Below, one piece after another: positions 41,752-50,382 of a DNA stretch of 64,000 nucleotides. The translations under genes were made by a program, and so were the position numbers. This DNA comes from Pseudomonas sp. UBA6562 (GTDB lineage Bacteria; Pseudomonadota; Gammaproteobacteria; Pseudomonadales; Pseudomonadaceae), in the NCBI RefSeq assembly GCF_002434265.1, contig NZ_DJJS01000005.1:124001-188000 (forward strand). The letters run 5' to 3'. How positions within the stretch are numbered: position 1 is the stretch's first letter; the number at the start of each line of letters is the position of its first letter. Below the pieces are notes generated by a model. That model was not told where the DNA came from, did no database searches, and saw nothing but the letters and a program-made list of their open reading frames with translations.

Positions 41752-43170
41752 TCAACGGGGGAGGCTTTTGAACGCCTCCAGCGCGCGTTGACGACTGCTG
41801 TCGAGACTGACTATAGGCTTTGTATACGTGTTTGTAGCAAGTCGTGTCTTCGATTTTGCGGGGAAGTGAACGCTTTTTTTGTCCAGTTGGTCGAGCTCGG
41901 GCAGCCAGTGGACGATGAAGCGCCCGTCCGGATCGAACCGCTGGGACTGCGTGACCGGGTTGAAAATACGGAAATACGGCACCGAATCCGTACCCGTGGA
42001 GGCACTCCATTGCCAACCCCCGTTGTTCGCCGCCAGGTCGCCGTCGATCAGGTGGCGCATGAAGTGGCGCTCGCCTTCGCGCCAGTCGATCAACAGGTTC
42101 TTGCTCAGGAACATGGCCGTCACCATGCGCAGGCGATTGTGCATCCAACCCGTTTCGAGCAGTTGGCGCATGGCGGCATCGATCAAAGGAAAGCCGGTAC
42201 GCCCTTCCTGCCAGGCGCGTAATTCCTCCGGCGCCTTGCGCCAGGGCAGCGCTTCGGTGTGCGAGCGGAACGCGCGGTGCATCGACACCTGTGGATAACC
42301 CACCAGAATGTGCTTGTAGAATTCGCGCCAGATCAACTCGCCGATCCAGGTCTGCACGCCGCGGTTGCCGCTGTCCAGCTCACCCTGGTTGCACGCCAGC
42401 GCAGCGTGCAGGCATTGGCGCGGTGAAATCACGCCAGCCGCCAGGTAGGCCGATAGCTGGCTGGTGCCGGGACGGGCGGGTAGGTCGCGGGCGACATCGT
42501 AGTCTTCGATGGCTTCGTCGACGAAGCGCTGCAGTCGCGCTTGGGCCTCGGCTTCGCCGGCTGGCCATTGCTTGCGCAGGTTGTCGCTCGGCTGATCGAA
42601 CCCCTCTACCTGGCGTGGGATGGAATCGCTGTGGATCGACAGCGGCGCTTGCGCCTTGATCGAGCCGGCGCTGTCGGGGGCGCCGACATGCAGACGCTCC
42701 ATGCACACCTTCTTGAACTGCCCGAACACCTGGAAGTAGCCGCCGCTACGGGTCAGGACGCTGCCGGGTTTGAACAGCAACTGGTCGAGATAGCCGTGTG
42801 CGCCAATGCCCTGGGCCTCCAGGGCTTGGCGCACTTCGTCGTCACGGCGTTGCTCGTTGACGCCGTATTCGTCGTTCCAATGGACCGCTTCGATCTTGTG
42901 CTGCTGGCAAAGATGCAGCACGGCCTTGGGTACCTGTGCCCAGGTGTCGCAAGTGCGTATCAGCAGCGGGATGCGCAAACCATCCAGTTGCTTGCGTAAT
43001 TCACGCAAGTTGCGCAACCAGAAATCGACCTTGCAGGGTGCTTCGTCATGCTGCTGCCATTGCTTGGGGCTGACGATCCACAGGGCCAGCGTAGGGCCTC
43101 GTTCGCAGGCGGCTGCCAGCGCGGTATTGTCGGTGACGCGCAGATCGCTGCGCAGCCAGATCAACTGCAT
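41752..43170 (-). CDS. phrB: Deoxyribodipyrimidine photolyase, class I CPD type
   Basis: A 472-residue flavoenzyme that repairs cyclobutane pyrimidine dimers using light. The N-terminal antenna domain begins MQLIWLRSDLRVTDNTALAAA. The catalytic FAD domain contains RTGFPLIDAAMRQL, TGWMHNRLRMVTAMFLSKN and DGDLAANNGGWQWSAS with the electron-transfer Trp residues, then TDSVPYFRIFNP. The Asn-Gly-Gly-Trp arrangement marks a CPD photolyase rather than a cryptochrome. Transcribed after the MerR-type regulator (40-base gap), so probably light-induced. Confidence 0.94.
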   Translation of the reverse strand: MQLIWLRSDLRVTDNTALAAACERGPTLALWIVSPKQWQQHDEAPCKVDFWLRNLRELRKQLDGLRIPLLIRTCDTWAQVPKAVLHLCQQHKIEAVHWNDEYGVNEQRRDDEVRQALEAQGIGAHGYLDQLLFKPGSVLTRSGGYFQVFGQFKKVCMERLHVGAPDSAGSIKAQAPLSIHSDSIPRQVEGFDQPSDNLRKQWPAGEAEAQARLQRFVDEAIEDYDVARDLPARPGTSQLSAYLAAGVISPRQCLHAALACNQGELDSGNRGVQTWIGELIWREFYKHILVGYPQVSMHRAFRSHTEALPWRKAPEELRAWQEGRTGFPLIDAAMRQLLETGWMHNRLRMVTAMFLSKNLLIDWREGERHFMRHLIDGDLAANNGGWQWSASTGTDSVPYFRIFNPVTQSQRFDPDGRFIVHWLPELDQLDKKSVHFPAKSKTRLATNTYTKPIVSLDSSRQRALEAFKSLPR

Positions 43171-43210
43171 GAAGACTCTCCAACGGCCCGGATAAGGTAA
43201 TGCGCCTCAC

Positions 43211-44083
43211 TCACTGGGCGCGCAGACGCTGGAACTCGCGTAGCGCGTGTGGTGGGCTGTCGAACAGGTGCAGGTTGGCAAGCGCCAATGCCCGCAATTC
43301 GGCTTCGTGAATGCTGGCCGCCAGCCCGCCGAGCAACACCGGCTGGGTCGTCTCTTGCAAGGCTTTGAGCAGTACGGCGCGTTCGAGTTGGGCGCCGACG
43401 CACAGCACTACCGTGCTCGGATTCAACTGCACGATGGCATTGCGCAGCTGCCCCAGACCGATGGGTTGCTCCAGCACCACGACAGGCTGCCCGGTGCTGC
43501 TGAACAGCCAGGCGCACAGCCACACATCGGCGCTGAAGGTGCTTTCATCCTCCTGCACGATCAGCGCGGGCGGGCCGTCGAGGAGTTGGTTGTCGTGGTA
43601 GACCCGCGCGCCCAGCTTGCTGCGCAGCCAAGTGTGGAAGAAGGCTTGCTCCAGGCGCGCATTGAATCCGCTGCGCCAGCGCTCTGCCAACTGTGCCATC
43701 AGCGGCAACAGCAGGTGTTCGCACAGCGTTACCGAGGGGTAGAGCGCCATGACCTGGTTGAAATGGTGGTCGAGGCTACGTGAAGACAGATGGGTGATGG
43801 CGTCGGCCAACTGCTGGCAGCGGACCTGCCAATCGCCTTGCGGGGCGACGCTGGGTTGGCGATCCAGCAGCTCGCGCACTTGGCCGACCGACGCGCCGCG
43901 CGCCAGCCAGTGCAGGATGTCTTGCACGCGTTGGACCTGGTCAGGACCATAGAGCCGGTGGCCCTTCGGGGTGCGGTGTGGCACCAGCAAGCCATGGCGG
44001 CGTTCCCACGCCCGCAGGGTGACCGGATTGACCCCGGTCAGACGTGCCACATCGCGTATGGGCATCAGGTGTTCAGAGTGCAT
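43211..44083 (-). CDS. MerR-family regulator, class II LitR-like photosensor (PplR1 type)
   Basis: A 290-residue regulator. The MerR DNA-binding domain is MPIRDVARLTGVNPVTLRAWERRHG (positions about 7-31). RTPKGHRLYGPDQVQRVQDI follows. The C-terminal part has the fold of CarH/LitR light sensors but lacks their cobalamin ligands: at the usual W-x9-EH it reads ERWRSGFNARLEQ, and no Asp/Glu-x-His-xx-Gly motif is seen. This is the class II LitR type, known in P. putida as PplR1, beside phr1 and needing a LOV protein rather than B12. The ATG at 44083 overlaps the upstream gene by 11 bases. Confidence 0.85.
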   Translation of the reverse strand: MHSEHLMPIRDVARLTGVNPVTLRAWERRHGLLVPHRTPKGHRLYGPDQVQRVQDILHWLARGASVGQVRELLDRQPSVAPQGDWQVRCQQLADAITHLSSRSLDHHFNQVMALYPSVTLCEHLLLPLMAQLAERWRSGFNARLEQAFFHTWLRSKLGARVYHDNQLLDGPPALIVQEDESTFSADVWLCAWLFSSTGQPVVVLEQPIGLGQLRNAIVQLNPSTVVLCVGAQLERAVLLKALQETTQPVLLGGLAASIHEAELRALALANLHLFDSPPHALREFQRLRAQ

Positions 44084-45041
44084 TGCGCAGCCCAAGCTTG
44101 GCCGGGTGCGGGTGCAGGTAGGCCTGCTGCATCAGGTAGGGGTCGGGATGGTTGCGCAGGTGGTGCTTGAACAGCGTCAGTGGCACCACCAGCGGCACGC
44201 TGCCATTGTGGTACTGCTCGATCAGTTGCTGCAGCTCCTGGCGGTCGTCGCTGTCGAGCGCATCGCGCAGGTAGCCGGTCATGTGCTGCAACACGTTGCA
44301 ATGCGTGCCGCGGTTGGCGCAACGGCGCAGGGCCTGCATGAGGCGGCTGAAATAGCGTGCGCCTACTTCGTTGGGGTCGTCGTCACGCTTGAGCGTGCCG
44401 AGCAGCCGCCCGATGTCGCGGTAGGCCTGTGGGTTGTTGGCCATCAGCAGGTACTTGTAACGCGAGTGGAAGGCGATGATGCCGCCACGGGTCAAGCCTT
44501 GGGCCAACAGAGCTTGCCAATCGATGTAGGCGTACACGCGGCTGATGAAGTTCTCGCGCAGCACCGGATCGTGCAAGCGGCCTTCCTCTTCCACGGGCAG
44601 ATCGGGGCGCTGCGCAGTGAAGGCTTCGGCGAAGGCTCCACGGCCTCCTTTGAGCGCCGGACGTCCGCCGCTCTGGTAGACCTTGACCCGCTCCAGCCCG
44701 CAGGATGGCGATTTTTGCATGAACACATAGCCACAGAGGTCGTCGAGGTGCTTGGCCATGTAGTTGCCGTATTCGCGCAAGGGCGCGGAGAAATCCTGGC
44801 TGGCGTCACGGGTGCCGACCACTTGCGGATGGTCCGGATCGCCGATCAGGCGGATGGGCTCACGCGGGATGCCCAGGCCGATGGCCACTTCCGGGCAGAC
44901 CGGCACCCAGTCGAACTGCTCGTCGAACAGCTTGTTGCACAACGAAGACGCTTTGTGGCCGCCGTTGTAGCGCACGTTGTCGCCGACCAGGCACGCGCTG
45001 ATGCCGATGCGGAACTTGCCAGTTGGAGAAGTCCCCCTCAT
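44073..45041 (-). CDS. DUF523 and DUF1722 domain protein (YbgA-type)
   Basis: A 322-residue protein. The N-terminal DUF523 domain has IGISACLVGDNVRYNGGHK and VCPEVAIGLGIPREPIRL with conserved Cys, and SPSCGLERVKVY. The C-terminal DUF1722 domain starts at about residue 195, with FHSRYKYLLMANNPQAYRDIGRLL. The function is unknown but the gene is repeatedly linked to photolyase, as here. The ATG at 45041 follows GGAGGCAGTA. Two TTGTA-type palindromes with an 18-base period sit just upstream, so it leads the light-regulated operon. Confidence 0.9.
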   Translation of the reverse strand: MRGTSPTGKFRIGISACLVGDNVRYNGGHKASSLCNKLFDEQFDWVPVCPEVAIGLGIPREPIRLIGDPDHPQVVGTRDASQDFSAPLREYGNYMAKHLDDLCGYVFMQKSPSCGLERVKVYQSGGRPALKGGRGAFAEAFTAQRPDLPVEEEGRLHDPVLRENFISRVYAYIDWQALLAQGLTRGGIIAFHSRYKYLLMANNPQAYRDIGRLLGTLKRDDDPNEVGARYFSRLMQALRRCANRGTHCNVLQHMTGYLRDALDSDDRQELQQLIEQYHNGSVPLVVPLTLFKHHLRNHPDPYLMQQAYLHPHPAKLGLRNAL

Positions 45042-45056
45042 TACTGCCTCCGGATT

Positions 45057-45083
45057 CTTGTACAAGGTAGAAAACTTATACAA
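45057..45083. promoter_or_regulatory. Paired TTGTA-palindrome operator 1 (candidate LitR site)
   Basis: On the minus strand TTGTATAAG (45083-45075) is followed after 9 bases by TTGTACAAG (45065-45057). Each half is itself nearly palindromic. The pair sits 16 bases from the start of the DUF523 gene, just upstream of its ribosome site. Confidence 0.6.
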
Positions 45084-45133
45084 GTAATACCCATGATCGC
45101 CAGCAGTCGTTCAATAAAAAGGCTTTCCGCCGA

Positions 45134-46120
45134 TCAGTCCAAGTGTTCCAGCAGCCTACGTGCCGCTTCCTGGCCGCTCAGCCAGGCACCCTCCACACGT
45201 CCTGACAAACACCAGTCGCCGCAGGCATACAGGCCTTGGTCGGGATCGCCCAACGCCCCCCACTCGTGATTGCCGGCAGGGCGCGCGTACAACCAGCGGT
45301 GCGCCAGCGCGAAGCTAGGCACCGGTACCACGCAGCCGACCAGCTCGGCGAACGCGCCGCTGAGCTGCTCGATCGCCTGGTCTTTGCTCAGGTCGATGTG
45401 CTGCTTGCTCCAGTGCGCACTGGCATGCAGCACCCACGTGTCCGGTTGGCCGTCGCGGCCGGGCTTGCTGGGGTTGCGCGCCAGCCAATCGATCGGGTTG
45501 TCCTGCACGAAACAGCCTTGCATGGGCGTTGCCAAAGGTTCGGCGAAGCCCACGGCAACGGCCCAGGTCGGCTCCATCTGCACACCGGCAGCGATGCCTG
45601 CGAGCTTGGGCACGGCGGCCAGCAGCGGCATGGCCTGAGGTGCGGGCACGGCGATCACCACACGTTCGTAAGGGCCGTGGGTGACGCCTTGGGCGTCCTG
45701 TAGGTGCCAATAGTCGACGCCTCGAAACACTTCGGTGATGCGGCACTCGAACGTCACCGTCATGCCGTCCAACAGCCCACGGGTGATGGCGCTCATGCGC
45801 GGCACACCGACCCAGCGGGTCTGCTCGTCGGGCGAGGGCGTCAGTTGGCCGTCGCGGGCGTTGTACAACTGCGGCTGCCACTGCGCGGCCCAGCCTGCCG
45901 CCACCCATTGCCGTACTTGTTCGACGAAGCGTCGGTCGCGCGCGGTGAAGTATTGCGCGCCCAAATCGAGCGAGCCGGCTTCGCTGGCCTTGCTGGCCAT
46001 GCGTCCGCCGCTGCCGCGACCCTTGTCGAACAGATGCACGGTCTGCCCGGCCGCTTGCAACGCCTGGGCGGCCGACAAGCCGGCGATGCCGGCACCGATG
46101 ATGGCAATGGGTACAGTCAT
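45134..46120 (-). CDS. FAD-dependent oxidoreductase (renalase-like)
   Basis: A 328-residue FAD protein. N-terminal Rossmann motif VPIAIIGAGIAGLSAAQALQ (about residues 3-22), then GRGSGGRMASK, the RxGGR-type FAD-contact motif, and the C-terminal GLYACGDWCLSGRVEGAWLSG. It resembles renalase-type amine/NAD(P)H oxidases. In P. putida the equivalent gene is near phr and belongs to the light-induced set. Substrate unknown. Its divergent promoter region (46121-46307) contains operator 2. Confidence 0.88.
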   Translation of the reverse strand: MTVPIAIIGAGIAGLSAAQALQAAGQTVHLFDKGRGSGGRMASKASEAGSLDLGAQYFTARDRRFVEQVRQWVAAGWAAQWQPQLYNARDGQLTPSPDEQTRWVGVPRMSAITRGLLDGMTVTFECRITEVFRGVDYWHLQDAQGVTHGPYERVVIAVPAPQAMPLLAAVPKLAGIAAGVQMEPTWAVAVGFAEPLATPMQGCFVQDNPIDWLARNPSKPGRDGQPDTWVLHASAHWSKQHIDLSKDQAIEQLSGAFAELVGCVVPVPSFALAHRWLYARPAGNHEWGALGDPDQGLYACGDWCLSGRVEGAWLSGQEAARRLLEHLD

Positions 46121-46171
46121 GATGGCCTCTTGTTGAACCCTGCTTGGGTCAGCCTACGCCGCTGGGCTAAC

Positions 46172-46198
46172 CTGTACAATGCCTTGAACTTGTATAAG
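46172..46198. promoter_or_regulatory. Paired TTGTA-palindrome operator 2 (candidate LitR site)
   Basis: CTGTACAAT (46172-46180) and TTGTATAAG (46190-46198) lie 18 bases apart, as in operator 1. They are in the 187-base region between the divergent FAD oxidoreductase and TIGR01777 genes, so they could control both. Confidence 0.6.
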
Positions 46199-46307
46199 GT
46201 TATACCGCCATACATTTCAGCCTGACCGATCAATCAGTAAGCGTTGGGTCAAACGAGCATGGTGGTCTTGAGCATGGACCACAGCTGTACAACACGAGGA
46301 CACTGCG

Positions 46308-47213
46308 ATGCATATCCTACTGACCGGCGGTACGGGGCTGATTGGTCGACACCTTTGCCGTCTCTGGAGCGCTCAGGGCCATCGCCTGACGGTCTGGAGC
46401 CGCTCGCCGCAGCAAGTGGAAAAACGCTGCGGGCCCGGCGTGCGTGGCGTCGCCCGGCTGGAGGACATCGCCGACGACGAGCCACTGGATGTGGTGGTCA
46501 ACCTGGCGGGCGCACCGATCGCCAGCCGCCCCTGGACCAGCATGCGGCGGGTGGAGCTTTGGAACAGCCGCATCACCCTGACCGAACAGTTGCTGCGCTG
46601 GCTCGAGGGCCGGACGCAGCGCCCCGAAGTGTTGGTCTCAGGGTCGGCGGTCGGCTGGTACGGCGATGGGGGCGAGCGCGAGTTGACCGAGGCCTCGGCA
46701 CCGGTCAAATCCGACTTCGCCAGCCAACTCTGCGTCGCCTGGGAAGAAACCGCTTCACGCGCCCAAGGTTTTGGCATGCGCGTGGTGCTGGTGCGTACCG
46801 GCCTGGTGTTGGCCAGCGACGGCGGTCTACTGGCGCGCCTGCGCTTGCCGTTCAAGCTGGGCCTGGGCGGGCCGATCGGCAACGGTCGGCAGTGGATGCC
46901 ATGGGTGCACGTGGACGATTACGTGGCACTGATCAATTTCCTAGTGCGAAACCGCGACGCCAGTGGTCCGTATAATGCCTGCGCGCCAGAACCTGCACGC
47001 AACCGCGACTTCAGCCAGTGCTTGGGGCGTGCATTGCACCGGCCAGCCTTCATGCCGCTGCCGGCCCCATTGCTCAAGCTGGGCCTGGGCGAATTGTCGA
47101 TACTGCTGCTGGGCGGCCAGCGCGCCTATCCGGCGCGGCTGCTGGAAGCAGGTTTCAGTTTCAGCTACACCGATCTGCAACCGGCCCTGGACGACCTGTC
47201 CAAGGCTCTCTGA
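46308..47213 (+). CDS. TIGR01777 family epimerase (YfcH-like, DUF1731)
   Basis: A 301-residue NAD-binding extended SDR protein. MHILLTGGTGLIGRHLC is the nucleotide motif (about residues 4-13). VVNLAGAPI and SGSAVGWYGDGG are the family signatures. The C-terminal DUF1731 segment is FMPLPAPLLKLGLGELSILLLGGQRAYP. It is related to Escherichia coli YfcH and to cell-division-associated SulA-like proteins of Nostoc in name only. Substrate unknown. It precedes hemH by 15 bases and shares the light-type operator region with the FAD oxidoreductase. Confidence 0.9.
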   Translation: MHILLTGGTGLIGRHLCRLWSAQGHRLTVWSRSPQQVEKRCGPGVRGVARLEDIADDEPLDVVVNLAGAPIASRPWTSMRRVELWNSRITLTEQLLRWLEGRTQRPEVLVSGSAVGWYGDGGERELTEASAPVKSDFASQLCVAWEETASRAQGFGMRVVLVRTGLVLASDGGLLARLRLPFKLGLGGPIGNGRQWMPWVHVDDYVALINFLVRNRDASGPYNACAPEPARNRDFSQCLGRALHRPAFMPLPAPLLKLGLGELSILLLGGQRAYPARLLEAGFSFSYTDLQPALDDLSKAL

Positions 47214-47228
47214 CATTTAGGATGCTGC

Positions 47229-48245
47229 ATGACCGATCACGCCTTGCTGCTGGTCAACCTGGGCTCTCCAGCCTCGCCCTCGGTGGCCGATGTCCGCCGT
47301 TACCTTGACCAGTTCCTCATGGACCCTTACGTGGTCGATCTGCCCTGGCCGCTGCGCCGCCTGCTGGTGTCGCTGATCCTGATCAAGCGACCGGAGCAAT
47401 CGGCGCACGCCTACGGCTCGATCTGGTGGGACGAAGGTTCGCCACTGGTGGTGCTGACCCGCCGCTTGCAGACTGCAATCAGGCCATATTGGCCCCACGG
47501 CCCTGTGGAAATCGCCATGCGCTATGGCCAACCGGCACTGCCCGAGGTACTGGCGCGTCTGGCCGCGCAAGGCGTGCGGCAGGTCACTTTGGCGCCGCTG
47601 TATCCGCAGTTCGCCGACAGCACCGTCACCACCGTCATCGAACTGGCCAAGCAGACCATCGACGAGCACAAGCTGCCGCTGCAAATGCGCGTGCTGACGC
47701 CGTTCTATGACGATCCGAGCTACATCGAGGCCCTGGCCGACAGTGCCAGACCTTACCTCGACCAGGGGTACGACCACCTGTTGCTGAGCTTCCATGGTCT
47801 GCCCGAACGCCACTTGAAGAAACTCTTCCCCAAAGGCACCCGGCACGATCTGCGCGCCGCGCAGTGCTGCGTCGGTGCCAGCCCCGAAGTGCGCGCGGTG
47901 TGCTACCGCGGTCAATGCCTGGCCACCGCCGCTGCCGTGGCCAAGCAGTTGGGCATCGCCGACGGCAAATGGTCGGTGTCGTTCCAGTCGCGCCTGGGCC
48001 GCGACAAGTGGATCGAGCCGTATACGGAAAACCGCCTGGACGAGCTGGGCAAGGCCGGGGTGAAGAAACTGCTGGTCATGTGCCCGGCCTTCGTCGCCGA
48101 CTGCATCGAAACCCTCGAAGAGATCGGCATGCGCGGCAGCGAGCAGTTCGTCGAAGCCGGCGGGCAGGAGCTGGTGCTGGTGCCGTGCCTGAACGATGAC
48201 GCGCACTGGGCGCAGGTATTGGCGGGGCTCTGCGAGCGGGCCTGA
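47229..48245 (+). CDS. hemH: Ferrochelatase
   Basis: A 338-residue enzyme that inserts Fe2+ into protoporphyrin IX. LLLVNLGSPASPSVADVRRYLDQFL at the N-terminus, the catalytic His in LLLSFHGLPERHLKK (about residue 190), and the Glu region CPAFVADCIETLEEIGMRG near residue 285 are present. The length fits the family. Co-directional with the TIGR01777 gene, so its expression might rise with light. A hairpin (48258-48283) follows. Confidence 0.95.
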   Translation: MTDHALLLVNLGSPASPSVADVRRYLDQFLMDPYVVDLPWPLRRLLVSLILIKRPEQSAHAYGSIWWDEGSPLVVLTRRLQTAIRPYWPHGPVEIAMRYGQPALPEVLARLAAQGVRQVTLAPLYPQFADSTVTTVIELAKQTIDEHKLPLQMRVLTPFYDDPSYIEALADSARPYLDQGYDHLLLSFHGLPERHLKKLFPKGTRHDLRAAQCCVGASPEVRAVCYRGQCLATAAAVAKQLGIADGKWSVSFQSRLGRDKWIEPYTENRLDELGKAGVKKLLVMCPAFVADCIETLEEIGMRGSEQFVEAGGQELVLVPCLNDDAHWAQVLAGLCERA

Positions 48246-48257
48246 GCCCAGAAACGT

Positions 48258-48283
48258 CGAACCGGCCTGGAGAGGCCGGTTCG
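48258..48283. terminator. Hairpin between convergent hemH and uraA
   Basis: CGAACCGGCCT and AGGCCGGTTCG form an 11-base-pair stem with a GGAG-type loop between the two convergent stop codons. No T-run. Confidence 0.6.
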
Positions 48284-48302
48284 GGTGGGAGTTGCCTTCC
48301 GA

Positions 48303-49577
48303 TCAGGGCAGTTGGTCGTCCAGCGTCTTGTTCTTCCAGCCGTCGTTGCCCGGCAGGATGAGGTTCAGCGCAATGGCCACCACCGCGCACAGCGCGATGC
48401 CCTTCAAACCCCAATCGTCCGGACCGTCGCCGCTGCCGATCAGCACGCCGCCGATGCCGAACACCAGGGTCACCGAGACGATCACCAGGTTGCGCGCCTC
48501 GGCCAGGTCGATCTTGTGCCGGATCAGGGTGTTCATCCCCACTGCGGCGATCGAGCCGAACAGCAGGCACAAAATGCCGCCCATGACCGGCACAGGAATA
48601 CTCTGCAACAGCGCACCGAACTTGCCGATGAAGGCCAGGGTGATGGCGAACACCGCCGCCCAGGTCATGATCTTCGGGTTGTAGTTCTTGGTCAGCATCA
48701 CCGCGCCGGTCACTTCGGCATAGGTGGTGTTGGGCGGGCCGCCGAACAGGCCGGCAGCCGTGGTGGCCAGGCCGTCGCCGAGCAGCGTGCGGTGCAGGCC
48801 GGGTTTTTTCAGGTAGTCGCGGCCGGTCACGCTGCCCACTGCGATCACGCCACCGATGTGCTCGATGGCCGGCGCCAACGCGACCGGCACGATGAACAGG
48901 ATCGCCTGCCAGTTGAAGGCCGGCGCGGTGAAGTTGGGCAGCTCCAACCAAGGTGCGGCGGCGATCTTGGCGGTATCGACCACACCGAAGGCGAACGCCA
49001 ACGCAAAGCCCACCAGCACCCCGGAGATGATCGGCACCAGGCGGAACATGCCCTTGCCGAACACCGCCACCAGCAAGGTGGTGAGCAGGGCCGGCATGGA
49101 GATCAACATGGCTGTCTGGTACGGCATCAGCGCCGTGCCGTCACTGTTCTTGCCCATCGCCATGTTGGCGGCGATCGGCGCCATGGCTAGACCGATGGAG
49201 ATGATCACTGGGCCGATCACCACCGGCGGCAGCAGGCGGTCGATGAAACCGGTGCCTTTGATCTTCACCATCAGGCCCATGAAGGTGTAGACGAAGCCGG
49301 CCGCCATCACGCCGCCCATGGTTTCGGCCAGGCCGAACTGCCCCTTGGCGAGAATGATCGGCGTGATGAAGGCGAAGCTCGATGCCAGGAACACCGGCAC
49401 CTGACGCCCGGTGACCAGCTGGAACAGCAGCGTGCCGATGCCTGCCGTGAACAACGCGACGTTGGGGTCCAGGCCGGTGATCAGCGGCATCAGCACCAGC
49501 GCGCCGAAGGCCACGAAGAGCATCTGCGCGCCCGAAACGACCTGGCGCCAGAGCGGGTCGTCGAAGCCGTCCTGCAT
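48303..49577 (-). CDS. uraA: Uracil permease (NCS2 family)
   Basis: A 424-residue nucleobase:cation symporter-2 with about 14 membrane helices. It has the NCS2 signature helices LFGGPPNTTYAEVTGAVMLTK (Thr-rich substrate loop) and HIGGVIAVGSVTGRDYL with its conserved Glu/His region. The N-terminal VSGAQMLFVAFGALVLMPL is typical of UraA. It imports uracil with protons. It starts two bases after upp, which makes the phosphoribosyltransferase for the imported base, so the pair is a salvage operon. Confidence 0.93.
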   Translation of the reverse strand: MQDGFDDPLWRQVVSGAQMLFVAFGALVLMPLITGLDPNVALFTAGIGTLLFQLVTGRQVPVFLASSFAFITPIILAKGQFGLAETMGGVMAAGFVYTFMGLMVKIKGTGFIDRLLPPVVIGPVIISIGLAMAPIAANMAMGKNSDGTALMPYQTAMLISMPALLTTLLVAVFGKGMFRLVPIISGVLVGFALAFAFGVVDTAKIAAAPWLELPNFTAPAFNWQAILFIVPVALAPAIEHIGGVIAVGSVTGRDYLKKPGLHRTLLGDGLATTAAGLFGGPPNTTYAEVTGAVMLTKNYNPKIMTWAAVFAITLAFIGKFGALLQSIPVPVMGGILCLLFGSIAAVGMNTLIRHKIDLAEARNLVIVSVTLVFGIGGVLIGSGDGPDDWGLKGIALCAVVAIALNLILPGNDGWKNKTLDDQLP

Positions 49578-49579
49578 GG

Positions 49580-50218
49580 TCAGGCGTCCTTCTGCTTGGT
49601 GCCGAAGATCTTGTCACCGGCATCGCCCAGACCCGGCACGATGTAGGAGTCTTCGTTCAAACCCTGGTCGATCGAGGCGGTGAAGATGCGCACGTCCGGG
49701 TGGGCCTTTTCGACCGTGGCGATGCCTTCCGGGGCGGCCACCAGCACCATGGCGCGGATGTCCCGGCAGCCGGCGCGTTTGAGCAGGTCGATGGTCGCGA
49801 CCATGGAATTGCCGGTGGCCAGCATCGGGTCGATGATCAGGGCCAGGCGCTGGTTGATCTCCGGCGCGAGCTTTTCCAGGTAGGTGTGGGCTTGCAGGGT
49901 TTCTTCGTTGCGTGCCACGCCTACGGCACTGACCTTGGCGCCCGGAATCAGGCTGAGCACGCCATCGAGCATGCCGATGCCGGCGCGCAGGATGGGCACG
50001 ACGGTGATCTTCTTGCCGGCGATCTTCTCGACTGGCACCTTGCCGCACCAGCCGTCGATTTCGTAGGTTTCCAGGGCCAGGTCCTGGGTGGCTTCATAGG
50101 TCAGCAGCGCGCCGACTTCCTGGGCGAGTTCGCGAAAATTCTTGGTGCTGATGTCGGCGCGGCGCATGAGGCCGAGCTTATGGCGGATCAGCGGATGGCG
50201 GATCTCACGAGTGGGCAT
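49580..50218 (-). CDS. upp: Uracil phosphoribosyltransferase
   Basis: A 212-residue enzyme converting uracil and PRPP to UMP. RHPLIRHKLGLMRRADIST at the N-terminus, VPILRAGIGMLDGVLSLIPGA (hood/substrate) and the PRPP loop IIDPMLATGNSM, then the uracil-binding YIVPGLGDAGDKIFGT at the C-terminus. Divergent from hpt across 164 bases that hold both promoters. Confidence 0.95.
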   Translation of the reverse strand: MPTREIRHPLIRHKLGLMRRADISTKNFRELAQEVGALLTYEATQDLALETYEIDGWCGKVPVEKIAGKKITVVPILRAGIGMLDGVLSLIPGAKVSAVGVARNEETLQAHTYLEKLAPEINQRLALIIDPMLATGNSMVATIDLLKRAGCRDIRAMVLVAAPEGIATVEKAHPDVRIFTASIDQGLNEDSYIVPGLGDAGDKIFGTKQKDA

Positions 50219-50382
50219 AAAGGAGGGCTCCGGAAGGCGGGCAAAAAAACCGCGCTAGATTAATCTATTCAGCTCGGCATGTCGTCCAGTCATTGTGGAC
50301 GTTAGTGCAGATTCGCTTGATCTGCGGCGAACGGATGCGTACCTTTGCCCGCTTTTCCATTTCCAAGCCCCTGGAGCGCGCC

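Noticed and set aside
42290..42298. Perfect DnaA box in phrB
   Set aside because: A single isolated 9-mer inside a coding sequence, expected by chance at about this frequency; it has none of the clustering seen at 13.7 kb.
43971..45269. Long plus-strand frame opposite the DUF523 and MerR genes
   Set aside because: Shadow frame of two well-supported genes on the other strand.
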